9,670 nucleotides of DNA, taken from positions 1 through 9,670 of the forward strand of contig JAGIAU010000065.1 of the NCBI GenBank assembly GCA_017744755.1, in the 5' to 3' direction. Source of the DNA: Microbacteriaceae bacterium (GTDB taxonomy: Bacteria > Actinomycetota > Actinomycetes > Actinomycetales > Microbacteriaceae). A program made the translations under genes and the position numbers. Below the pieces are notes generated by a model. The model saw nothing but the letters and a program-made list of their open reading frames with translations. It had not been told where the DNA came from and did not search any database. This document shows, in pieces, positions 1 to 6,041 of this stretch (position 1 is the first letter of the stretch; each line of letters begins with the position of its first letter).

Positions 1-1
1 G

Positions 2-1048
2 GTCATCACCGTCCACGTCGACACGCGCCATCTGATGGCCTTCGGCACGGACGGCAGGGCGATCGCCGAGCCGGCCGTCGCGGCGGCGCCCGTCGCCGCG
101 GATGGAGACGCCGACCACGGCGGCCGCGTGTTCGCCTCGCCCCTCGCCCGCCGCCTGGCCAAGGAGCGCGGCCTCGACCTGAGCCGTGTCGTGGGCACGG
201 GCCCCGGCGGCCGGATCACCCGTCGCGACGTCGATGCGGCCCCGGCCACTCCCGCGGGTCGAGTCGCGCCGGGGGCCGGGCCCACGGCGTCGGGGAGCAT
301 CGAGACCTCGAGTGCGACGCCGGGGGGTCTCGACACGACCCCGGCGGGCCGCTCGACCCGCGAGAACGCCTTCGAGGACGTCCCGCTCACCGGCATGCGG
401 AAGGCGATCGCCCGCCGCCTCACCGAGTCGAAGTCGACGGTCCCGCACTTCTACGTCACGGCCCACGTGCGGGCCGACGCGCTCCTCGCCCTGCGCAAGC
501 AGGCGAACGAGGGCGGCGACGTGAAGCTCTCGGTCAACGACTTCGTGCTGAAGGCCGTCGCGCTCGCCCTCGTCAAGGTCCCGGCCGCGAACGCGATCTG
601 GAACGGCGACAGCATCCGCCGCTTCTCCGGCGCCGACATCGGCGTCGCGATCGCGATCGAGAACGGGCTCGTGACCCCCGTCATCCGCGGTGCGGACCGG
701 CTCAGCCTCACGCAGATCCAGCAGACCGTCGCCGACTACGCGGCGCGCGCGAAGGCGGGGCGGATCAAGCTCGACGAGCTCGAGGGCGGCTCGTTCTCCG
801 TGTCGAACCTCGGCATGTACGGCGTCGACGAGTTCTCCGCGATCCTGAACCCGCCGCAGTCCGGCATCCTCGCGGTCGCCGCCGCCAAGCCGCGCCCGGT
901 CGTCGGCGACGACGGCCAGCTCGCCGTCGCGAACGTCATGACGGTCACCCTCTCCGCCGACCACCGCGTCGTCGACGGCGCGGTCGCCGCGGAGTGGATG
1001 GCCGCCTTCGTCGACCTGATCGAGCATCCTGTCCGCATGCTCGTCTGA
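2..1048 (+). CDS. 2-oxoacid dehydrogenase E2 (dihydrolipoamide acyltransferase), 5'-truncated
   Basis: This is the C-terminal part of the E2 core subunit of a 2-oxoacid dehydrogenase complex, which moves an acyl group from a lipoyl arm to CoA in the cytoplasm. The frame is open from base 2, so the start and most of the lipoyl domain lie outside the window; the ATG at 35 is internal. A peripheral subunit-binding domain (bases about 125-238, containing FASPLARRLA and GTGPGGRITRRDV) is followed by a linker of about 44 residues rich in Ala, Pro, Gly and Thr, and then the catalytic domain (about 371-1045). The catalytic motif DHRVVDG is intact, with its His codon at 962-964 and Asp at 974-976. The C-terminal motif GAVAAEWMAAF resembles pyruvate dehydrogenase E2 of the mitochondrial/alphaproteobacterial type, but a branched-chain or acetoin complex cannot be excluded. 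E1 and possibly E3 genes are expected upstream. Confidence 0.93.
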   Translation, partial: VITVHVDTRHLMAFGTDGRAIAEPAVAAAPVAADGDADHGGRVFASPLARRLAKERGLDLSRVVGTGPGGRITRRDVDAAPATPAGRVAPGAGPTASGSIETSSATPGGLDTTPAGRSTRENAFEDVPLTGMRKAIARRLTESKSTVPHFYVTAHVRADALLALRKQANEGGDVKLSVNDFVLKAVALALVKVPAANAIWNGDSIRRFSGADIGVAIAIENGLVTPVIRGADRLSLTQIQQTVADYAARAKAGRIKLDELEGGSFSVSNLGMYGVDEFSAILNPPQSGILAVAAAKPRPVVGDDGQLAVANVMTVTLSADHRVVDGAVAAEWMAAFVDLIEHPVRMLV

Positions 1049-1057
1049 TCAGGATGC
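1024..1057 (+). terminator. possible weak terminator hairpin spanning the E2 stop codon
   Basis: A perfect 8-base inverted repeat, GCATCCTG (1024-1031) and CAGGATGC (1050-1057), encloses an 18-base loop that contains the E2 stop codon. The short palindrome CTGATCAG (1045-1052) overlaps it. No run of T follows, only a mildly T-rich stretch that is also the marR promoter region. It may help end E2 transcription before marR, but the long loop makes this a weak call. Confidence 0.3.
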
Positions 1058-1062
1058 GAGTT

Positions 1063-1092
1063 CGTTGCCTTGGCTAATGAGCTAGGGTAACG
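1063..1092 (+). promoter_or_regulatory. imperfect palindrome upstream of marR: probable MarR operator and promoter
   Basis: The 30 bases 1063-1092 form an imperfect palindrome with 11 of 15 base pairs matching. Its outer arms are CGTTGCC and GGTAACG, with one mismatch. It sits in the 48-base gap between the E2 stop and the marR start, where autoregulating MarR proteins usually bind. Within it, TAGGGT (1083-1088) fits an actinobacterial TANNNT -10 element and lies 8 bases before the ATG, so the message could be leaderless or have a very short leader. A possible -35 is the TTCGTT at 1061-1066. AGGG (1084-1087) could alternatively be a weak ribosome binding site if transcription starts further upstream. 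Binding by this MarR is inference from position and symmetry. Confidence 0.55.
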
Positions 1093-1096
1093 AAAC

Positions 1097-1534
1097 ATGC
1101 GCCATGAGCCGGACCCCGCGGCCTTCGATCTGACGAACGAGCTGCGGCTCGTCGTCTTCCGGCTCGCCCGGCGGATGCGCGCGGAGCGCGTCCTCGACGA
1201 GCTGAGCGACAGCCAGTTCGCGGTGATCACCTTCCTCCACCTGTACGGCCCGCACACGCTCGGGGCGATCGCGATGCGCGAGCGGGTGAGCGCGCCGGCC
1301 ATGACCAGGACCGTCAACCGGCTCGAGCGATCCGGTCTCGTCGAACGGCTGCCCGACCCCGATGACGGACGCCACGTGCTCGTCCGGCTCGCAGAGGGCG
1401 GCCGACGGGTCGTGACGGCGACGGAGGAGAAGCGGAACGCCTGGCTCGACTCGCAGCTGACCGGTCTCGGCGAGCAGGATCGCGAGGCGCTCGCGAGGGC
1501 GATCGCGCTCATGCGCGAGATCGTGAGCCGATGA
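1097..1534 (+). CDS. MarR-family transcriptional regulator
   Basis: The product is a 145-residue winged-helix regulator, a normal MarR length. An N-terminal helix (about residues 10-30, DLTNELRLVVFRLARRMR) would form the dimer interface. The recognition helix region is about residues 55-80, including VSAPAMTRTVNRLERSGLV. The wing carries the family pattern around DPDDGRHVLVRLAEGG, and a C-terminal helix completes the dimer. Such proteins usually repress their own operon and are released by a small ligand or oxidation. Its only Met-start context is ATG 1097, right behind the palindrome at 1063-1092. Its TGA overlaps the ATG of the downstream MFS exporter (ATGA, 1531-1534), so the two are almost certainly translated together and the exporter is the likely target. 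No cysteine is present, which argues against a thiol-based redox switch. The ligand is unknown. Confidence 0.92.
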   Translation: MRHEPDPAAFDLTNELRLVVFRLARRMRAERVLDELSDSQFAVITFLHLYGPHTLGAIAMRERVSAPAMTRTVNRLERSGLVERLPDPDDGRHVLVRLAEGGRRVVTATEEKRNAWLDSQLTGLGEQDREALARAIALMREIVSR

Positions 1535-2784
1535 AGGGCATGTTCCGCTCCCTGCGCCATCGCAACTACCGGATCTGGTTCATCGGCGGCTTCGTCGGCA
1601 ACAACGGCCAGTGGATGCAGACCACGGCCCAGGCGTGGATCGTGCTCACCGTCCTCACCTCCGGCGATGCCACGGCGGTCGGGTTCGCGCTGGCTCTCCA
1701 GTTCCTCCCGCCGCTCGCCCTGGTCGGCCTCACCGGATGGCTGGCCGACCGCTTCGACCGGCGCCGGATCCTCGCGGCGTCGCAGCTCGCGTTCGCGGCC
1801 GTCTCCGCGGCGACGGGCACGCTGCTGCTCGCCGGGGTCATGTCGATCGGCATGATGATGGCGTTCGCGCTGCTCCTGGGGACCGTGCAGGCGTTCGAGA
1901 ACCCGACGAGGCAGGCCTTCGTCTCGGACCTCGTCGGCGCCGGGGACGCACCGAACGCGGTCGCGCTCAACTCCGCCTCCTTCAGTGCGGCACGGCTCGT
2001 CGGACCCGCGCTGGCCGGACTCGCCATCGTCTGGATCGGCAGCGGATGGGTCTTCATCGCCAACGCGGCCTGCTTCCTCGTCACCTTCGTCTCGCTCGTC
2101 CTCCTGCGCCGTACGGAGTTCCTGCCGCGCGAGCCTCGCGAGGGGCCGACTCGATTCGCCGACGGGTTCCAGCACGTGGGTCGTCGGCCGGACCTCGTGG
2201 TGCTCTTCGCGATGCTCTTCGTCTTCAGCGCCTTCGGAATGAACTTCCCGATCTACGCCTCGACGATGGCGGTCGAGCTCGGAGGCGGCGCCGACGGATT
2301 CGGGTTCCTCACCTCCTTCTTCGCGATCGGCTCGCTGACCGGCGCCCTGGTATCCGCGCTCCAGACCCGGCCCCGCTTCCTCGTGATCGTGCTGTCGGCG
2401 CTCGGCTACGGCGTCGCCTCCCTCATCTCGGCGCTCATGCCCGGCTTCTGGTCCTATGCGATCGCGATCGTGTTCGTCGGATTCTCGCTCATCACCCTGC
2501 TGACCACGGCGAACAGCTATGTGCAGACGACGACTCCGGCGCCGCTCCGCGGGCGCGTCTTCGCGGTGTACACGGCGCTGCTCCTCGGGAGCACGCCGGT
2601 GGGGGCGCCCATCGTGGGATGGATCGCCGAGCACTGGGGCGCCCGCGCTTCGGTCGAGGTCGCGGCGATCGCGGGGTTCGTCGTATGCGGGATCGGGGCG
2701 GTCTGGGCCGTGGCCCACCGTCGTGCGCTGAGCCGTCGAGCCGCGGCGCTGTCGAATGCGAACCTCGTCCTCCGCACCGATTGA
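1531..2784 (+). CDS. MFS exporter, EntS/MFS_3-like
   Basis: This 417-residue integral membrane protein belongs to the major facilitator superfamily, probably a proton-coupled exporter in the cytoplasmic membrane. The N-terminus (SLRHRNYRIWFIGG, then WMQTTAQAWIVL) is typical of the enterobactin-exporter-like MFS_3 group. The signature loop between helices 2 and 3, GWLADRFDRRRIL, is at residues 69-81. A second conserved stretch, ENPTRQAFVSDLV, follows about helix 4. About 12 hydrophobic segments are visible, and the C-terminal tail is basic. ATG 1531 overlaps the marR stop by 4 bases. An alternative ATG at 1540 has its AGGG only one base away, too close to serve, so 1531 is preferred. Exported substrate unknown: related proteins move siderophores, macrolides and other drugs. 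Regulation by the adjacent MarR is inferred from the overlap. Confidence 0.9.
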   Translation: MKGMFRSLRHRNYRIWFIGGFVGNNGQWMQTTAQAWIVLTVLTSGDATAVGFALALQFLPPLALVGLTGWLADRFDRRRILAASQLAFAAVSAATGTLLLAGVMSIGMMMAFALLLGTVQAFENPTRQAFVSDLVGAGDAPNAVALNSASFSAARLVGPALAGLAIVWIGSGWVFIANAACFLVTFVSLVLLRRTEFLPREPREGPTRFADGFQHVGRRPDLVVLFAMLFVFSAFGMNFPIYASTMAVELGGGADGFGFLTSFFAIGSLTGALVSALQTRPRFLVIVLSALGYGVASLISALMPGFWSYAIAIVFVGFSLITLLTTANSYVQTTTPAPLRGRVFAVYTALLLGSTPVGAPIVGWIAEHWGARASVEVAAIAGFVVCGIGAVWAVAHRRALSRRAAALSNANLVLRTD

Positions 2785-2884
2785 CGAGTGGCGCTCGCGA
2801 AAACAGCGCATGATTGTCGATAGAAAACAGTTGGCACTTTGCGTCCCGCATGGCGCCACGTTCGATTCGAGAGGACCGCACCAG
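2785..2884 (+). promoter_or_regulatory. upstream region of the GntR gene with AT-rich pocket
   Basis: This 100-base gap contains an AT-rich pocket (about 2798-2840) that stands out from the GC-rich surroundings and probably holds the promoter of the regulator gene. TTGTCG (2814-2819) is the best -35-like element, but no convincing -10 is found at normal spacing. An 8-base perfect palindrome TGGCGCCA (2851-2858) lies 26 bases before the ATG and could be an operator half. A weak 5-base hairpin (2791-2795 with 2805-2809) follows the MFS stop codon. AGAGGA (2870-2875) is a good ribosome binding site for ATG 2885 and decides that start. Confidence 0.45.
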
Positions 2885-3562
2885 ATGAGCAGCAACGGGG
2901 ACGCGCTGTCGCCACTCAACCAGGTGCCGCCGCTGCGCGATCTGGTGCATCAGCGCCTCGAGGAACTCATCATCGAGGGCAAGCTGCCGCCCGGATCCAA
3001 GCTGCGCGAGGGCGAGCTGGCGGCCACGCTCCGTGTGAGCCGGGGTCCGATCCGCGAGGCGTTCCAGATCCTCGCCCAGGACGGCTACGTCGATCTCCGC
3101 CCCCGCCAGGGCGCCTACGTCCATGCCTTCTCCCGGCGCGAGGTCGACGACCTGTTCGACCTCCGTCGCCTGCTCGAGGCCGAATCGGCCCGGCTCGCCG
3201 CGCTGAAGGCGACGCCCTCGGATCACATGCGGCTGCGCAGCGTCATCGCCCAGGCCCGTTCCCTGGTCGAGCAGGCGGTCGACCTGCAGGCCGGGTCCAC
3301 CTGGATGGGCATTCACGGGGAGATCGCGGCGGTCGCGGACAACGCGCTCCTCAGCTCGACGCTCGAGGCACTCGAGAAGCGCTTCCGCTGGTTCCTCTCG
3401 CCGTTCGAGATCTCGCGCGCGCATACCACCTGGGAGGAGCATGCCGCGATCATCGAATCGATCATCGCCGGCGATGCGGACGCGGCGAAGGAGCGGATGA
3501 TCGCGCACATCGATCATTCGCGAGAGGCCTTCTACGCGCGGTCGGGGAACCAGCTGCCGTGA
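2885..3562 (+). CDS. GntR-family regulator with FCD ligand domain
   Basis: The 225-residue product has an N-terminal GntR winged helix (about residues 16-80) with the DNA-contacting stretch LRVSRGPIREAFQILAQDGY. An all-helical FCD (FadR C-terminal) domain occupies about residues 85-217. FCD proteins normally bind a carboxylate or similar metabolite at a metal held by one Asp and three His. The His residues are visible at 144 (GIHGEI), 186 (EEHAAI) and 208 (IAHID), but the position four before His144, usually Asp, is Trp140. The frame stays open upstream to 2756, yet ATG 2885 is chosen for its AGAGGA at 9 bases and because the upstream residues look non-coding. It overlaps the NUDIX gene by 4 bases and stands before the transporter/catabolic genes, so it most likely controls them and itself. 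Ligand unknown. Confidence 0.9.
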   Translation: MSSNGDALSPLNQVPPLRDLVHQRLEELIIEGKLPPGSKLREGELAATLRVSRGPIREAFQILAQDGYVDLRPRQGAYVHAFSRREVDDLFDLRRLLEAESARLAALKATPSDHMRLRSVIAQARSLVEQAVDLQAGSTWMGIHGEIAAVADNALLSSTLEALEKRFRWFLSPFEISRAHTTWEEHAAIIESIIAGDADAAKERMIAHIDHSREAFYARSGNQLP

Positions 3563-4197
3563 GCGGGGGCGCCCGGACCGAGGACCGGCCGCGAGAAGCG
3601 GTGTCGGTGCTGGTGGTCCGGGACAGCCCCTTCCAAGTGCTCATGGTCCGGCGCAACGGCGTCGGCATGTTCGCGGACGCCTTCGTGTTCCCCGGCGGTG
3701 CCGTCGAGGCCTCGGATCGCGCGACCGCGGGGATCGGCCCGGACCCGGCCGAGGACGCCCGACGCCGCGCCGCGTCGCGCGAGACGCAGGAGGAGGCCGG
3801 GATCCGGCTGGAACGGCTCGAGCCGTTCGCGCGCTGGATCACCCCGGTCGGCGCCCCGCGGCGGTGGGACACCTGGTTCTACCTCGCGACGGCGCGGGCC
3901 GGCGAGGTCGCGCGGCCCGACGGGGCGGAGGTGCTCGAGGCGGTGTGGGTCGAGCCGGGCCTCGTCGTCGACGACCGCGAGCGCCGGATCGTCTTCCCGA
4001 CCCTCGCGAATCTCATGCTCCTCGCGCAGAGCGCGAGCACGGCGGCGGCCTTCGCCGCCGCGGCGTCTCGGCCGCGGCTCGCGGTCGTTCCGGAGGTGGT
4101 TCGAAGCCCGGAGGGACGCCTGGCGAGGATCCCGCCCGAGGCCGGATATCCGATCCGGGAGCACTTCACGCCCGCCGAGAACGACAATAAATCGTAA
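3559..4197 (+). CDS. NUDIX hydrolase, probable acyl-CoA diphosphatase (NUDT19-like)
   Basis: The 212-residue product starts at GTG 3559, which overlaps the regulator's stop (GTGA). The frame is open further upstream, but only inside the regulator gene. The NUDIX box has an insertion: FPGGAVEASD (residues 44-53) is separated from RETQEEAGI (74-82) by about 20 residues, and the metal-binding Glu75, Glu78 and Glu79 are all present. The long insertion, VRRNG before the box and RWITPVGAPRRWDTWFYLA (92-110) after it match NUDT7/NUDT19-type proteins, which hydrolyse CoA or acyl-CoA to 3',5'-ADP and (acyl)phosphopantetheine. A soluble cytoplasmic enzyme is expected. Tight coupling to the regulator and nearness to a crotonase fit a role in clearing acyl-CoA intermediates, but that is inference. 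It ends on TAA, unusual here and due to the AT-rich promoter pocket that begins inside its tail. Confidence 0.85.
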   Translation: MSGGARTEDRPREAVSVLVVRDSPFQVLMVRRNGVGMFADAFVFPGGAVEASDRATAGIGPDPAEDARRRAASRETQEEAGIRLERLEPFARWITPVGAPRRWDTWFYLATARAGEVARPDGAEVLEAVWVEPGLVVDDRERRIVFPTLANLMLLAQSASTAAAFAAAASRPRLAVVPEVVRSPEGRLARIPPEAGYPIREHFTPAENDNKS

Positions 4198-4230
4198 AGT
4201 GTTGACAAAATACCGGCGATAGCACAAGCT
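4182..4230 (+). promoter_or_regulatory. probable promoter of the transporter/catabolic operon
   Basis: An AT-rich pocket (about 4182-4212) begins in the last codons of the NUDIX gene and is the most AT-rich part of the window. TTGACA (4202-4207) is a perfect -35 consensus. At exactly 17 bases spacing lies CAAGCT (4225-4230), a poor -10 that keeps only the A2 and T6 positions, which would suit an activator-dependent or regulated promoter. TAAAGT (4195-4200) is an alternative -10 but has no good -35. The GntR regulator is the obvious candidate to act here; no clear operator palindrome was found. Confidence 0.5.
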
Positions 4231-4335
4231 GATCTCGCCGGCGGGTACTCGGACAGCCGTCCACGCACCTGCGTGGAGGAGAGGACCGGCCGCGCACCCG
4301 TGCGCACCAGCGCGATGTCTCAATGAGGAGATCAC
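4213..4335 (+). other. structured 5' leader of the binding-protein gene
   Basis: About 120 bases before the binding-protein ATG hold three inverted repeats. The first is CCGGCGA (4213-4219) with TCGCCGG (4235-4241), and its loop carries an inner AGC/GCT pairing. The second is TCCACGCA (4260-4267) with TGCGTGGA (4270-4277), realistically a 7-base stem closing on ACCT. The third is GCGCA with TGCGC (4292-4305 region). TGATCTC (4230-4236) can pair with GAGATCA (4328-4334), which overlaps the ribosome binding site. The real binding site GAGGAG (4325-4330) is five bases from ATG 4336. The leader matches no riboswitch class that I recognise. The first hairpin could instead help terminate the NUDIX message, though no T run follows. 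Confidence 0.4.
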
Positions 4336-5901
4336 ATGAAACGACCACTCGCCCTCGCGGCAGGTCTCGCGGCGGTCCTGCTCGTCGCCGGCTGCGCCGG
4401 CGGCGGGACGCCCGCGCCCACGGGCGGCACCGCCGCCCCGGCGGAAGGCGCCTACGACCCGGATGCGACCTTCACCTGGGTCTACTCGACCCCGGCGGGG
4501 AGCCTCGATCCGACGAAGATCAAGAACGGTCCCGAATCCGGCTTCCTGTACCCGATCTACGACACCCTGACCTTCGAGGCCGCGGACCTGACGCTGCACC
4601 CCATGCTCGCCGAGTCGTGGGAGCTGAGCGAGGACGGCAAGGACCTCACGCTGACGCTCATCGACGGCTGGACCTACCACGACGGCACGCCGTTCGACGC
4701 CGAGTCGGTCAAGGCCAACCTCGAGCGCAACGGCGCCGAGGGCTCCTTCAGCCGCCGGGCGCTCGCCCCGCTCACGGGCGTCGACGTCCTCGACGACCGG
4801 ACGCTCGTACTCCACACGGCCACGGCGGCGAGCCCCCTCATCGGGATCATCGCCGGCCCGGCCGGCATGATGATGAGCCCTGCCGCCTTCGACAAGGCGG
4901 GCGAGGACACGGCCCCGACCGGAGGCTCCGGCCAGTACCGCGTCACGAGCTTCGACCCGAACGCGCAGATCACCTACGAGGCCGTCGACGACTACTGGGA
5001 CGCGGATCTGCGTCGTCCCGCGACGATCGTCACGCTCATCGCCGGTGACGACAACGCCCGGCTCAACCTCGTCCTGTCCGGCGACGGCGACGCGACCTAC
5101 CTCGGCGCGGCGGTCATGGCGCCCGCCGAGCAGGCGGCCAGCGGCGGCGACTTCGTGATCTTCGGCACCCCCGGTGTGGAGACGTGGCAGCTCAACCTGA
5201 ACACCTCGATCCCGCCGCTCGACGACGTGCGGGTGCGACAGGCGATCGCGGCGGCCATCGACCGGCAGGGGCTGTCCGAGATCAGCAACGGCCTGTGCAG
5301 CCCCGAGGTGCAGCTCTTCCCGAGCACCTACTGGGCGGGCGACCCGGACATCACCGCGGACCAGTACCCGCGCGACACGGAGCTCGCCTCGGAGCTGCTC
5401 GCGGACGCCGGCTATCCCGACGGCTTCTCGATCGACATGGACATCCTCGCCCGCGACACACGGCAGCAGTCCTGGGGCGAGATCATCCAGCAGAACCTGG
5501 CGGACGTCGGGATCAAGGTGAACCTCCTCCCGAAGGACCCGGCCGTGAAGGTCGAGGACTTCCAGGTCGCGAAGACGTCGGCCATCAGCCTCGGCGGGCA
5601 GAAGGCGAACCCCGACCCGTCGATCACCGTGAGCGACTACCTGCTCGCCGACGGCACGCTGAACCCTGGCGGCCTGGCGAACGACGAGATCGCCGAGCTG
5701 GCGCAGCAGGCGCTCCTGGGCGACCAGGAGGCGCGCGGCGCGGTGTACCACGAGATCATGGCGCTCTCCGTCGAGAACGCGAGCCCGATCGTGTTCTGCA
5801 ACAACAGCGCGCCGTTCATCTCGAACCTCGAGACGCACGACCTCCCGACCTTCGCGAGCGGCATCCGCAAGCTGCGCGGGGTCTGGATGTCCGCGGAGTA
5901 G
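4336..5901 (+). CDS. ABC transporter substrate-binding lipoprotein, family 5 (peptide/nickel type)
   Basis: The 521-residue product is the extracytoplasmic receptor of an ABC importer. A lipoprotein signal peptide (KRP, hydrophobic core, lipobox LVAGC) places the lipidated cysteine at residue 20, so the mature protein is anchored to the outer face of the membrane. A flexible Gly/Ala/Pro/Thr linker runs to about residue 40. The SBP_bac_5 fold follows, with typical motifs PIYDTL (73-78), LAESWELSEDGK (91-102) and HDGTPFDAESV (115-125). Length is normal for the family. Mature-protein cysteines 321 and 488 could form a disulfide. The family binds peptides, nickel chelates, sugars and many other molecules, so the substrate is unknown. 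GAGGAG at 4325-4330 supports ATG 4336. The gene is separated from its likely permeases by a strong hairpin and two catabolic genes. Confidence 0.93.
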   Translation: MKRPLALAAGLAAVLLVAGCAGGGTPAPTGGTAAPAEGAYDPDATFTWVYSTPAGSLDPTKIKNGPESGFLYPIYDTLTFEAADLTLHPMLAESWELSEDGKDLTLTLIDGWTYHDGTPFDAESVKANLERNGAEGSFSRRALAPLTGVDVLDDRTLVLHTATAASPLIGIIAGPAGMMMSPAAFDKAGEDTAPTGGSGQYRVTSFDPNAQITYEAVDDYWDADLRRPATIVTLIAGDDNARLNLVLSGDGDATYLGAAVMAPAEQAASGGDFVIFGTPGVETWQLNLNTSIPPLDDVRVRQAIAAAIDRQGLSEISNGLCSPEVQLFPSTYWAGDPDITADQYPRDTELASELLADAGYPDGFSIDMDILARDTRQQSWGEIIQQNLADVGIKVNLLPKDPAVKVEDFQVAKTSAISLGGQKANPDPSITVSDYLLADGTLNPGGLANDEIAELAQQALLGDQEARGAVYHEIMALSVENASPIVFCNNSAPFISNLETHDLPTFASGIRKLRGVWMSAE

Positions 5902-5908
5902 ACCGAGC

Positions 5909-5948
5909 GCGGTCCGGGCCGGCGCATTCGCCCGCCGGTCCGGACCGC
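5909..5948 (+). terminator. strong hairpin after the binding-protein gene
   Basis: Bases 5909-5924 can pair with 5933-5948 in a 16-pair stem with one G-U pair and an 8-base loop. The outer arms are GCGGTCCGG and CCGGACCGC. It begins seven bases after the stop codon of the binding-protein gene. No T run follows, instead a C-rich stretch, which is common for actinobacterial terminators. It probably stops much of the transcription or protects the 3' end of the upstream message, giving more binding protein than downstream products. The remaining gap to 6041 is C-rich and shows no promoter. Confidence 0.7.
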
Positions 5949-6041
5949 CGACCCCCCCGCCCTGCCGCGGACATCCCGCCCTCCCGGGCCTTCCTCGTCC
6001 TCTCGGCGGCGTCAGCCAGCCCCCGACCCGATTGCGGTGTC

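Noticed and set aside
1611..2813. Plus-strand 400-codon frame inside the MFS gene
   Set aside because: It is out of frame with the clear transporter, Arg/Gly/Pro-rich, and has no hydrophobic segments or domain.
2756..2884. N-terminal extension of the GntR regulator to an ATG at 2756
   Set aside because: The extension would overlap the MFS gene, runs through the AT-rich promoter pocket and has no family similarity. ATG 2885 has a clear ribosome binding site.
736..2919. Open frame of over 700 codons on the minus strand across the E2, marR and MFS genes
   Set aside because: The translation is low-complexity, rich in Arg, Glu, Asp and Gly, with no recognisable domain. It mirrors well-recognised plus-strand genes, as expected from GC-rich codon use.
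2813..4201. Shared short words (CGACAAT, AAAGTG) in the AT-rich regions before the GntR gene and the binding-protein gene, as a common operator
   Set aside because: The words occur in a different order and orientation in the two regions and carry no symmetry. Matches of six or seven bases between two such stretches are likely by chance.
4213..4335. Known riboswitch in the binding-protein leader
   Set aside because: I could not match the conserved core of any class I know, such as glycine, TPP or guanidine. The leader is reported only as structured.
3532..5838. Open frame of over 750 codons on the minus strand across the NUDIX and binding-protein genes
   Set aside because: It has the same biased Arg/Glu/Val/Asp composition with no motif, and is antisense to two genes with clear family signatures. 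It also runs straight through the promoter pocket and leader.
5184..6041. Frame of the GMC gene open far upstream, suggesting a longer protein
   Set aside because: The upstream part is antiphase to the binding-protein gene and crosses the 5909-5948 hairpin. The FAD motif begins soon after ATG 6042 as in normal family members.
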